A DNA stretch of 42,081 nucleotides from assembly GCA_021791875.1 (NCBI GenBank), contig JAJYVU010000028.1, positions 1 to 42,081 on the forward strand. The letters are read 5' to 3'. Positions 7,610 through 15,264 of the stretch are shown in pieces. Source of the DNA: Acidobacteriota bacterium. Its GTDB lineage: Bacteria; Acidobacteriota; Terriglobia; Terriglobales; Acidobacteriaceae. Within the stretch, counting starts at the first letter, position 1, and the number at the start of each line of letters is the position of its first letter. The position numbers and the translations under genes were made by a program. The notes below the pieces were generated by a model. It did no database searches. It was not told where the DNA came from and was given only the letters and a program-made list of their open reading frames with translations.

Positions 7610-8905
7610 TCATTCCCACCCTTGCTCGACCGCCAGCAGATCCTGCATCGTCTCCCGACGGCGAATCACACGCGCGCGCTTCCCGCTCACCAGCACTTCC
7701 GCGGGACGCGGCCGCGAGTTGTAATTCGAACTCAGTGAAACACCATAGGCTCCCACATCCAGAATTGCCAAGAGGTCGCCCTCCCGCACACCCTCCAGTT
7801 CGCGATCTCGTGCAAAAAAATCGCCCGTCTCGCACACCGGACCCACCACATCCGCCACCACCTTCTTCGCGCCGCGCCTGGGCATCACCGGCACAATCTC
7901 GTGGTAGGCCTGGTACAGCGCCGGCCGAATCAGATCGTTCATCCCGGCATCCACAATGACAAAATTCTTCGCCCCGTTCTTCTTCCGATACAGCACCCGC
8001 GTCACCAGCACCCCGGACTGTGCGACTACAAACCGCCCCGGCTCCACCAGCAATGTAATCTCTGGCACTTTACGTGCGGCCTGCAGCAGCGCCTTCGAGT
8101 ACTGTCCCATCTGCCATTCCGGATCAAACTCCGCCTGCGCGTGGTACTCAATCCCGAGCCCGCCGCCCAGGTCCATGTGCGTGATTGCATGCCCATCCTT
8201 TCGTAACTGGGCAATCAGCGCCACTACGCGCTCCGCGGCCGCGCCAAATGGCTCCGCCGCGCGAATCTGCGAGCCAATGTGCACGCTCACGCCTCTGGCC
8301 TCAAGCCACTTGTGCTCCTTCACCTTGCGGTACACCGCGCGCGCCCGCGCAATATCAATCCCGAACTTGTGCTCTCGCAGCCCCGTCGAAATATACGGGT
8401 GCGTCTCCGCAAACACATCCGGATTCACCCGCAGTGAAACCGCCGCCCGCTTGCGCAGCTTTGCCGCCCGCTCGGCCAGCAATTCCAGCTCGCCTTCGCT
8501 CTCTACGTGAAACGCCAGAATCCCGGCTCGCAGCGCCAGGTCCATCTCCGGTGCCGTCTTGCCCACGCCAGAAAATACCGTGCGCCCCGCAGCCTTCCTG
8601 TTGACCGTCAGCACGCGCTCCAGCTCTCCGCCGGACACAATGTCAAAACCCGCTCCCCGTTTGTCCAGCAGCGCCAGAATCGCCAGGGCCGAATTCGCCT
8701 TCACCGCATAGCAGATCAAATGGGGAACGGCCGCGAACGCCCGCTCATAAAGAGCAAAACGCTCCTGTATATGCGTCGCGGAATAAACATACAGCGGAGT
8801 GCCATGCTTTCTGGCCAGCGCATCCAGCGCCACACCATCCACATGCAAAGCGGCATTACGAGTCGGATAAGCAAAAGGACGAACCTGAGACAGGGCAAAC
8901 CTCAC
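7610..8905 (-). CDS. lysA: Diaminopimelate decarboxylase
   Basis: LysA decarboxylates meso-diaminopimelate to L-lysine, the last step of lysine synthesis, using PLP. The 431-residue protein carries the PLP lysine in CYAVKANS (Lys69). Also present are SGGELERVL, the HIGSQI motif, the GGGLGIEY phosphate-binding loop and the GPVCETGDFF motif supplying active-site residues from the partner subunit. The start is GTG at 8905. Translation has no good Shine-Dalgarno, and an AT-rich TAATAC lies directly upstream. The esterase gene follows closely on the same strand. Confidence 0.95.
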   Translation of the reverse strand: MRFALSQVRPFAYPTRNAALHVDGVALDALARKHGTPLYVYSATHIQERFALYERAFAAVPHLICYAVKANSALAILALLDKRGAGFDIVSGGELERVLTVNRKAAGRTVFSGVGKTAPEMDLALRAGILAFHVESEGELELLAERAAKLRKRAAVSLRVNPDVFAETHPYISTGLREHKFGIDIARARAVYRKVKEHKWLEARGVSVHIGSQIRAAEPFGAAAERVVALIAQLRKDGHAITHMDLGGGLGIEYHAQAEFDPEWQMGQYSKALLQAARKVPEITLLVEPGRFVVAQSGVLVTRVLYRKKNGAKNFVIVDAGMNDLIRPALYQAYHEIVPVMPRRGAKKVVADVVGPVCETGDFFARDRELEGVREGDLLAILDVGAYGVSLSSNYNSRPRPAEVLVSGKRARVIRRRETMQDLLAVEQGWE

Positions 8906-8959
8906 TTGGTATTACGGAATAGCCTCAGCATATCGCGGAGCAGTAACCGCTCACGAACA

Positions 8960-9829
8960 TCATTTGGAATTGAGGTGTTCTCGCATCTGCAAACCCAGCA
9001 TCTCCCAATCCGCGTTCTTGCGCCGATAAGCTGTTGGTGACGGCGCCATCACGAACAGCGTGGAACCCACCTTGACAACCGTATCCGGCTCCAGCGGAAC
9101 TCCTGCGATTTCTTCCCATTCCGGCCGCGCAGCTAACCCGTGCATGAGCACCATCTTGGGAGGATGCCCGCCTAGCATAAGTCTTCGCCGTATGGTCCAG
9201 ATCCTCTGCTCCAGGTACTCTTTGCCGTCCGTCTTCTCAGAAAGTTTCTTCCCCGGAATCACCGACAGATCAATCACACAAGTCTCACCGTTCTCGATTT
9301 GCCCCCATCGCGTCCGCTGATAGGCCCGCAATGCCTCTCGATCCGTCTCACGCTTGAGCGCCGTCATCAGGAACAACATCAGCGGGCGCCAGGTTGTCTG
9401 TAACCTCGCGCGTTCCCCGTGCCATGCACTGACTCGAATTGCCCGATGATATTCGCGACAATCCACCAGATCCCTCTTGCCAAGTTGATGAGCCCAGGCC
9501 TGCACAATGCGGCTGTTATCCGCGTCTTCGCCGGGAGACGTTCCGGGCTCTTGCCCGATAAACCAGTACGGGGCTGCCCAGTTTCCAAATCCGAAAAACC
9601 TCGCAGCCATTTCATCGGCAAGCTCGGTCATATCATTGGGCGGCACATCCACTGAGAATGCAGCGGGACTGGGAGACGGCGGATGCACCCCTCTTGCAGC
9701 GCCGTCGAAACCATTGGGACCATGCGAATCGGTCTCTGGCTTTTGTTCGAGCAATTGTTGCAACCGCTCTGCGGCCAACCGATCCAACTCACGCGCCTGC
9801 TTGGCGGTCTTCAGCCTCCAGCGAATCAT
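8960..9829 (-). CDS. Hypothetical protein with faint uracil-DNA-glycosylase-fold motifs
   Basis: I do not firmly recognise this 289-residue protein. Two short motifs resemble the uracil-DNA glycosylase superfamily: WFIGQEPG near residue 88, like the water-activating loop at the end of strand 1, and VMAPSPTAY near residue 264, like the HPSP leucine-loop motif but with Ala for His. Between them are a conserved-looking WRPLMLFLM segment and VIDLSVIPGKK. The N-terminus (1-75) looks like a helical, low-conservation leader. It overlaps the upstream hydrolase gene by four bases (ATGA) and precedes lysA by 54 bases. The function is not assigned; the glycosylase idea is only a hypothesis. Confidence 0.8.
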   Translation of the reverse strand: MIRWRLKTAKQARELDRLAAERLQQLLEQKPETDSHGPNGFDGAARGVHPPSPSPAAFSVDVPPNDMTELADEMAARFFGFGNWAAPYWFIGQEPGTSPGEDADNSRIVQAWAHQLGKRDLVDCREYHRAIRVSAWHGERARLQTTWRPLMLFLMTALKRETDREALRAYQRTRWGQIENGETCVIDLSVIPGKKLSEKTDGKEYLEQRIWTIRRRLMLGGHPPKMVLMHGLAARPEWEEIAGVPLEPDTVVKVGSTLFVMAPSPTAYRRKNADWEMLGLQMREHLNSK

Positions 9830-10629
9830 CGTACCCCGTCAAAGAACTTTCGCAGAATCCGTCCTACCGTCTCCGGCTGCTCCCACGGCGCAAAATGCCC
9901 CGCATCCGGAATCTCATGAAACTCCGCCTGTCCGCCGCCCGAGCGAATTGTATCTACCAGCAGCCGCAAATCTGCAATCGGAACGCCGCCATCCTCGCCG
10001 GCCGCAATCACGCAGCTTGGCACGCGAATCGTCTTCGCCGTTTCCACTGAATCCGGCCGTGCCGCCAGTCCCTGCTGAATCGCTGCCAGAGCCTCAGGCC
10101 GAACCGTTTGCATCATCTCGCGCGCCTCGCCCACTTTTTGCGGCCAGCGGCTGCGCGTCGTCGCGCCAATCAGCGTCGTCAGCATTGCCTCAATGAACTC
10201 CCCGCTGCCGCGTTCTCTTATCTTCGCGATATTCGCCTGCCGTGTCGCCCGCGCCTGCTCCGTATCGGCTTGCGGCTTGCTTCCCGAAAATGCCAGCGCC
10301 TTCACCCGCTGCGGGCACCGCCGCCAAAGCTCATACAGCGTATAGCCGCCCACCGAGCACCCGGCAAACATCGCCCGTTCCACCCCGGCGACATCCAGCA
10401 GCCGCTCGATATCCGCGCCCAGCTTTTCCATTGTGATCGGACCCTCACCAGCCTCCGACTGCCCATGCCCGCGCAAATCCGGCATCAGCACCCGGAATCG
10501 CACCGATAGCATCCCAGCCAGCGGCAGCCAGAACCGGTGATTCACCGGCGTGGGATGCAGCAGCACCAGCGGCGCACCACCGCCCTGCTCGTCGTAAAAC
10601 AGCTCGGCATCCCCTGACCGGTACTTCAT
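9826..10629 (-). CDS. Alpha/beta hydrolase
   Basis: This is a cytoplasmic alpha/beta-hydrolase of 267 residues. Seen are the oxyanion region LLHPTPVNHRFW, the strand-turn DLRGHGQSE, the nucleophile elbow GCSVGG (Ser about 93), an acid candidate in IAAGEDGGV, and the C-terminal histidine in DAGHFAPWEQPE. The overall layout resembles the 3-oxoadipate enol-lactonase and haloperoxidase-type branch, but substrate cannot be inferred. It starts three bases after the PspC-domain gene and overlaps the next gene by four bases, so the three form an operon. Confidence 0.88.
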   Translation of the reverse strand: MKYRSGDAELFYDEQGGGAPLVLLHPTPVNHRFWLPLAGMLSVRFRVLMPDLRGHGQSEAGEGPITMEKLGADIERLLDVAGVERAMFAGCSVGGYTLYELWRRCPQRVKALAFSGSKPQADTEQARATRQANIAKIRERGSGEFIEAMLTTLIGATTRSRWPQKVGEAREMMQTVRPEALAAIQQGLAARPDSVETAKTIRVPSCVIAAGEDGGVPIADLRLLVDTIRSGGGQAEFHEIPDAGHFAPWEQPETVGRILRKFFDGVR

Positions 10630-10632
10630 TCC

Positions 10633-11022
10633 TTACGCGCCTCCGCTTGGCGGATTCGATGCATTCCCCGAGCCGCTCTGCCCCGCCTGGTACGGATTCT
10701 GCGGATACGGCGTCACCGGCGGCAAAGCCAACGGCTCCTCCGGCATCACGATCCAGAAAATCACGTACGCCAAGAGCCCCATCCCGCCGCCAAACACCGT
10801 CAGCAGCACCGTAATCACGCGCACCCAGGTCACATCCCACACATACGCGTTGGCCAGCCCCTGGCACACGCCGGCCACCATCCGGCCCTGCCTGGGACGA
10901 ATCAGCCTCGCTGTCGTCACGTATGCAGCCGGCGTCGGCGCGTACACCGGCGCCCCGCACACCGGGCAAAATCTCGCTTCGGGACTCAGTTCTCTTCCGC
11001 AGCTGCGGCAGTAAATCGCCAT
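10633..11022 (-). CDS. Zinc-ribbon and PspC domain membrane protein
   Basis: This 129-residue protein has an N-terminal zinc ribbon (CRSC at 5-8 and CPVC at about 19-22) and a PspC domain (about residues 38-95). The PspC part includes MVAGVCQGLANAY and two hydrophobic segments, the second being LLAYVIFWIVMPEEP. A Pro/Gly/Ser-rich tail follows. PspC domains occur in membrane stress proteins related to phage-shock regulation. The ribbon-PspC combination is common in Acidobacteriota and Bacteroidota, but its exact role is unknown. A GGAAAGAGG Shine-Dalgarno precedes the ATG. It heads the operon with the hydrolase. Confidence 0.88.
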   Translation of the reverse strand: MAIYCRSCGRELSPEARFCPVCGAPVYAPTPAAYVTTARLIRPRQGRMVAGVCQGLANAYVWDVTWVRVITVLLTVFGGGMGLLAYVIFWIVMPEEPLALPPVTPYPQNPYQAGQSGSGNASNPPSGGA

Positions 11023-11102
11023 GGGACCCTCTTTCCGTTCCGGCCTCTTGCCACAAGCCCCTCATAGCTGTGTCTCATACGCGGACCGACAACCAAAACC
11101 TG

Positions 11103-11134
11103 TCGCATGAGACCCGCCATCACAGCAGGGCTCA
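11103..11134. repeat. Dispersed palindromic repeat, copy 1
   Basis: The 19-base core TCGCATGAGACCCGCCATC is shared exactly with 42020-42038. The unit folds as TGAG-A-CCCGC against GC-A-GGGCTCA across a 7-base loop, with two mismatches. It lies in the gap between the PspC-domain and TPR genes, like a REP-type element. The rest of this 252-base gap shows no gene. Confidence 0.75.
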
Positions 11135-11274
11135 GACTGTCCGCACTCCATGAAACTCACCTGTAAGGCAGCTTTTCAGCATAAGCCGAAATCGCCTTCG
11201 CCGGAATCCCGTCCGGCACAAATAGATACGATGCAGGGCCCTCCCTGGTTCCACTTCGGGTTCCCTCTAACCAA

Positions 11275-12519
11275 TTACCCATGCCACGTATAGGGTGAAC
11301 GCATGTACCGCCGAGCCTTGTCCGCTTCCACCGTATCCCCGCGCACGGCGATCACTTCCCGGTACATCGCTGCCGCTCGTCCATGCTCACCGGCCAGATC
11401 CAGCGTTTCACCCGCCGCCAGCAGGCAACGCTGCTTCAGCTCCGGGCTGGTCGTCGGCTGTTCTGCACCCTCCTCGTAGGCCTGCACCGCCTGGGCAAAG
11501 TGTCTCTGCCCCTTCAGCGCCTCGCCCAGCCCAAAATCCGCCAGCTCCACATGCGCATTCTCAAAGAATCCCGGCTTCTTCGCCTCTTCCAGCGTGTGTT
11601 CGTAGGCATATACCGCCGTCATGCCCAGCCCCTTGTCCTTTTCCAGATTTGCAATCTCCAGGCTGAACAGGTAATCATGCGGATACTCCTTCGAGAGTTG
11701 CTTCGCGATCTGGATCGCCTCCCCGTAATTCGCCTGGCGACGCAAAAACAGCATGATCGCCGTCCGCGACTCGACCGAAGTAATCACTCCGTGCTCGGCC
11801 GCATCCCACAGCAGCGCCATTCCCTCCGACTTCGACCCGTGAATCCCCATAATCCCGATCAGCAGCTTGAACTCCCACGGCAGCGCGCCCACCACGTAGT
11901 CATACACGCCGACCACCATCTTGGCGTCCACGTAGTTCGGATCCTTATTGAGCACCGCCGCACTGTTGCTGCGCGCCCGCAGCGCCAGCCGGAACGCCTT
12001 CCCATACCCGCGCTCCGCCATCGCGATGTACGTCGCATCCAGTGCCTCGGCCCAGCCCTTCGCAAACAGCGCATCCACATCGTTGTCGTTCGACTTCAGC
12101 CGCGCATTCGCTTCATCGATCGCCTGCTGCGCGAGCCCCTCAATCTGCTCGCTCACCGCCGCGTCAGCAGCCACCGCATGACGCCCCGTCAGGAACCCAT
12201 CCGTCGCATAAAACGTCGTATCCAGCAAATCCAGCTGGTTCAATTCGGCAAACACCCGCACGTTCAGCAGATAATCCGTTGCCAGCGGATTCCCAGGCTG
12301 CTCCCTCCGCACCCGGTCAAAGATACCCAGCGCACAGGCGTAGTCCATATTGTCAAAGCAGGTAAACCCCGCCTGCACCTGCGGCGTCCGGTTCAGCGCA
12401 GCCGTATTCACCACTTCGGCCCTTGAACACGGCACTTCCATCGCCCAAATCGCCATCGCGAGGCTCGGTATCAAAACAAGACGCAGTACCAAAAAAGAAT
12501 TAAGAAATCGCAAGAACAT
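11275..12519 (-). CDS. Secreted or membrane-anchored TPR protein
   Basis: The 414-residue protein has a hydrophobic N-terminus (about residues 5-26) that may be a signal peptide or anchor. TPR-like helical pairs follow, for example FTCFDNMDYACALGIFDRV near residue 52 and QANYGEAIQIAKQLSKEYP near 258. More lie at HFAQAVQAYEEGAEQ near 350 and HGRAAAMYREVIAV near 385. Such proteins act as scaffolds. No enzymatic motif is seen and the partner is unknown. A minus-strand TACACT lies 12 bases before the ATG with no Shine-Dalgarno. It stands alone, with the dispersed repeat in the gap downstream. Confidence 0.8.
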   Translation of the reverse strand: MFLRFLNSFLVLRLVLIPSLAMAIWAMEVPCSRAEVVNTAALNRTPQVQAGFTCFDNMDYACALGIFDRVRREQPGNPLATDYLLNVRVFAELNQLDLLDTTFYATDGFLTGRHAVAADAAVSEQIEGLAQQAIDEANARLKSNDNDVDALFAKGWAEALDATYIAMAERGYGKAFRLALRARSNSAAVLNKDPNYVDAKMVVGVYDYVVGALPWEFKLLIGIMGIHGSKSEGMALLWDAAEHGVITSVESRTAIMLFLRRQANYGEAIQIAKQLSKEYPHDYLFSLEIANLEKDKGLGMTAVYAYEHTLEEAKKPGFFENAHVELADFGLGEALKGQRHFAQAVQAYEEGAEQPTTSPELKQRCLLAAGETLDLAGEHGRAAAMYREVIAVRGDTVEADKARRYMRSPYTWHG

Positions 12520-12531
12520 GCCGATATGGGA

Positions 12532-12537
12532 AGTGTA
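12532..12537 (-). promoter_or_regulatory. Candidate -10 element of the TPR gene
   Basis: Minus-strand TACACT is 12 bases from the ATG at 12519. The spacing would give a 5' leader of only a few bases. The same hexamer lies before cyaY. Confidence 0.4.
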
Positions 12538-12600
12538 GTCGCTCTGGAGCCTCTCCTACTTGCCAGGTTTCAGGGAGTCACAGCCGTCATCGGCAACCGC

Positions 12601-12748
12601 CCCGCAGCCCGGAGAAAGGTCCATACCTGGAGCCCGGGAAGGGATGCTCGCCTCGAGCCTGGATAGGGTCGCACCCGAAGTCCAGGAAAAGGCAACAGCC
12701 CGTAGCCCGGAGAAGGCTCCACGCCCGCAGCCCGGGGAGGGTCCAAAA
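12601..12748. repeat. Degenerate 25-bp tandem repeat, six units
   Basis: Units start at 12601, 12626, 12651, 12674, 12699 and 12724; all are 25 bases except the third (23). The shared core is AGCCCGGAGAAGG with variation, and the final bases of each unit vary most. The surrounding gap 12520-12869 has no convincing gene. The period is not a multiple of three, so no single reading frame persists through the units. There are no unique spacers, so this is not a CRISPR array. Confidence 0.8.
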
Positions 12749-12869
12749 TACTTCGGAATAAAGTGAGCCAGCGCCACACCGCGCTGGCCCACCGGCTGTA
12801 TCTCTTCGGTAATCGCTTCCCTCAAGAATTCATGCTCGCCTTCACTCTACCTCAGCGTCACAATAGGCT

Positions 12870-13394
12870 ATGACCCGAAAAGAAGTGCTCGCGCTGCTCG
12901 TGCTGCACGCCCGAAACAACGGGTTCCTCTTTCGCCGCTGGTACAAGTCCAGAATTCACACCCCTTGGCAGGACTTCGAAACCGCCATCGATACCCTCTC
13001 CAGCGACCACCGCTACTACGCCCTGCTCTTCTCGCACGACTTCGCCCAGTGCTTCTGGAAACAGGGTTCGCAAATTACCTTCGTCGTCCCCACTGTCGAA
13101 TACAAACGCCCCAGCAAAGGCGGCAAAATCATTACCGTCCGTCGCAAGGCCTTCACCCGCCGCACCACCAAACCCGACGCCTGGCTCTATCACCTCCGCG
13201 AAATGGCTGCATCGGAGGACCCGCTCCGCTACATCCGCCGCTTTCTTGTCACCCGTGAAGAACTCGAAGCGTGGAACAGAACCAACCCGAATCGCGGCGT
13301 CAAAGGTCAGTCCCAGTCACCCTCCCCAGTCCGGACCATATCCCCGCCCTCTTCCGCAGAAGAAGACCAGGAAGCCGACGAACAGGACCTATAG
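12870..13394 (+). CDS. Hypothetical protein
   Basis: I do not recognise this 174-residue protein. The first 130 residues look folded and basic (RKEVLALLVLHARNNG, RRWYKSRIHTPW, VRRKAFTRRTTKPDAWLYH). The last 40 are a low-complexity tail rich in Ser, Pro, Glu and Asp. There is no signal peptide or membrane segment. Codon use matches its neighbours. It converges on the minus-strand gene that follows. The basic, aromatic-rich core could suggest nucleic-acid binding, but that is a guess. Confidence 0.7.
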   Translation: MTRKEVLALLVLHARNNGFLFRRWYKSRIHTPWQDFETAIDTLSSDHRYYALLFSHDFAQCFWKQGSQITFVVPTVEYKRPSKGGKIITVRRKAFTRRTTKPDAWLYHLREMAASEDPLRYIRRFLVTREELEAWNRTNPNRGVKGQSQSPSPVRTISPPSSAEEDQEADEQDL

Positions 13395-13426
13395 TCCCTG
13401 TCTCATCCCGCTCCCCGATCCGGCTC

Positions 13427-14374
13427 TCAATGCCCCGACCCGTCTGAGGCCAACGCCGTTTCCCCATCCACCTCCACATCCGTCAAGGTTTGCCGGCTGG
13501 CCTGGTAGGCTGAGGCCGCCTGCTTCAGCTCAGTATCGGCTTCGGCGAGCGTAATGTTATGCGGCACCGGCGTGAATCCCCACCGCGTTTCCTTCTCCCG
13601 CTTGCTCACGTTGCTGAACAGCAGAATCCGCCCATGCACATTCACAGCCACCAGATCCGTCTTCCAGTGCGTGGGGCTTACCTGCGTACGGTGAATCCGG
13701 AACGTCCCGCCCGGATCCACATATCCCAGGATTCCGAATCCAAACTCGATCTTGTGCGCCAGCAGTCCGTCCATGGACACCATGCGCTTCAGCCGCTGAT
13801 TCACCACAATCTGCCCTGAAAGCCCGTACATGATCCGATCCAGATACCCGCTCGGCGAAAACTGCGGGTTCGGACCAAACTTGAGCACCACGTGATCACC
13901 GGTCGTCGCGCCCACATAGTGAAACACATACGCCTTCGGCATCAGCGCCATGATCTGACCCAGCCGCGCCTCGTCGCTCGCGTGTTCCTGCTCCTTCTTC
14001 TGGATTTCCCCCGGGTCGCTCAACAGGCTCGCCAGTCGTTCCTTCTCCTGCGTCGCCTGTGCGCCTTCCAGCGGCTTGCCGTCGCGCGCCAATATCTCGT
14101 ACACCGGCCCGTCCGGCGTATCGATCTGTTCACGCAAAACGTTTTTGCTGCCCGTCACCACGTGGCTGCGATATTCCCAGAAGCTGTGGTCCTTCCAGTC
14201 GTGCAGCTCGTTGTAGATCACGTCTTTCATCAGCCGCCCGGCGCTCTCGGACGCGGCTTTTACCTCTGTTTCCACCGGTTTCTGCTGAGTTTTCCGTACC
14301 GGAGGTGCCTTTTGCCCGTAACCGCTGCCGTCGGCAACCAACGCCAGCAGAACAAGCACCGTGGCTATACGCAT
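13427..14374 (-). CDS. Secreted hypothetical protein, possible LolA/RseB-like fold
   Basis: The 315-residue precursor has a signal peptide (MRIATVLVLLALVADGSGYG). I chose the ATG at 14374 because AAGGAG lies six bases before it; the frame stays open 33 bases further upstream. The middle part (about 150-270) alternates short beta-like stretches such as LSGQIVVNQRLKRMVSM, HKIEFGFGILGYVDPGG and HWKTDLVAVNVHGRILLF. This resembles the half-barrel fold of lipoprotein-sorting proteins, although no motif proves it. A charged helical stretch lies at about 105-140 (QATQEKERLASLL and QKKEQEHASDEARL). The function is not assigned. Confidence 0.75.
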   Translation of the reverse strand: MRIATVLVLLALVADGSGYGQKAPPVRKTQQKPVETEVKAASESAGRLMKDVIYNELHDWKDHSFWEYRSHVVTGSKNVLREQIDTPDGPVYEILARDGKPLEGAQATQEKERLASLLSDPGEIQKKEQEHASDEARLGQIMALMPKAYVFHYVGATTGDHVVLKFGPNPQFSPSGYLDRIMYGLSGQIVVNQRLKRMVSMDGLLAHKIEFGFGILGYVDPGGTFRIHRTQVSPTHWKTDLVAVNVHGRILLFSNVSKREKETRWGFTPVPHNITLAEADTELKQAASAYQASRQTLTDVEVDGETALASDGSGH

Positions 14375-14480
14375 GCATCGCTCCTTGCCAACCAACACTA
14401 CTCTCACGATGCGGCGCTCAGATTACGGCATTCTGAAGACTCTCTGAAGATTCCGTCATAATTCACCCGGAATCCAACGA

Positions 14481-14486
14481 TACACT
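14481..14486 (+). promoter_or_regulatory. Candidate -10 element of cyaY
   Basis: TACACT lies eight bases before the cyaY ATG and no Shine-Dalgarno intervenes, compatible with a leaderless or near-leaderless transcript. Confidence 0.45.
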
Positions 14487-14494
14487 GGTTCTGT

Positions 14495-14815
14495 ATGCTC
14501 GACGAAACTGCTTTCCGCAATCATGCCGACCGGTCTCTCGAAGCCCTGAAAAAGGCCCTTCTGGCTGCCGAAGAGGACGGCGGATTCGAAGTCGAAGAAC
14601 AAAATGGCGTGCTCAACGTCCTCTTTGAAGAATCCGGCGCAAAATTCGTCATCACGCCCAACACGCCCGTTCGCCAGATCTGGATCTCCGCCCTCGCCAC
14701 CAGCTTCAAACTCGACTGGTCCGACAAAGCCGGCGACTTTATCCTGCCCAGGGACGGTACGCCGCTTCAGCCCCTCGTCGAGCGCCTGATCCAGCAGCAA
14801 CTCGCCAGCGAATAA
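14495..14815 (+). CDS. cyaY: Frataxin-like iron donor CyaY
   Basis: CyaY binds iron and modulates Fe-S cluster assembly on IscS/IscU. The 106-residue length fits. Seen are the acidic first helix (MLDETAFRNHADRSLEALKK with EEDGGFEVEEQ following), the sheet with VLNVLFEESGAKFVITPN, and PVRQIWISALATSFKLDW, close to the QiWlA motif of frataxins. It is preceded by a TACACT -10-like hexamer and followed 35 bases later by a tautomerase-like gene. No isc genes are in the window. Confidence 0.88.
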   Translation: MLDETAFRNHADRSLEALKKALLAAEEDGGFEVEEQNGVLNVLFEESGAKFVITPNTPVRQIWISALATSFKLDWSDKAGDFILPRDGTPLQPLVERLIQQQLASE

Positions 14816-14850
14816 CCGGGCCTCCACGAATCCCGTAAAAGGAATGCTCC

Positions 14851-15240
14851 ATGGCCCAGGTCAAAATCTTCGGACTGAAAACTCAACTCGAGCCCATCCG
14901 CAAGGAGCTTTCCGACGCCATTCATAGCGCCGTGGTAGAAGCCCTCGCCTACCCGCGGGAGAAGCGCTTTCATCGCTTCATTGGCCTCAGTCAGGACGAC
15001 TTCCTCTATCCGCCCGACCGCTCCAATCGCTATCTCATCCTCGAAATCAGCCTCTTTGAAGGCCGCTCTGTCAAAGCCAAAAAGTCCCTCATCCGCGCAC
15101 TTTACCGGTATATTGGCGACGCAACCGGCATCACGCCCAACGACATCGAGATCACCCTCTTCGAAACTCCGCGCCACAACTGGGGAATCCGCGGAGTCCC
15201 TGGCGACGAACTCAACTTGAACTATAAAGTAAGTGTCTAA
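14851..15240 (+). CDS. Tautomerase-superfamily protein without the N-terminal proline
   Basis: The 129-residue protein resembles the tautomerase/MIF superfamily (Tautomerase_2-like). Strands in MAQVKIFGL and ILEISLFEGRS and the helix VKAKKSLIRALYRYI are typical. The C-terminus RHNWGIRGVPGDELNLNYKV also fits. Tautomerases use Pro-1 exposed after Met removal as the catalytic base. Here residue 2 is Ala, so classical tautomerase activity is doubtful. An AAAGGA Shine-Dalgarno lies about seven bases before the ATG. It sits between cyaY and a glycosyltransferase gene on the same strand. Confidence 0.82.
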   Translation: MAQVKIFGLKTQLEPIRKELSDAIHSAVVEALAYPREKRFHRFIGLSQDDFLYPPDRSNRYLILEISLFEGRSVKAKKSLIRALYRYIGDATGITPNDIEITLFETPRHNWGIRGVPGDELNLNYKVSV

Positions 15241-15264
15241 GCAGCTCGCCCGGTCCAACAACGC

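Noticed and set aside
12601..12748. Possible CRISPR array
   Set aside because: Units are contiguous and degenerate with no unique spacers and there are no cas genes in the window.
12556..12825. Minus-strand 89-codon frame over the 25-bp tandem repeat
   Set aside because: Several frames are open here and none has a ribosome site or conserved-looking product. The repeat period shifts frame, so coding is unlikely.
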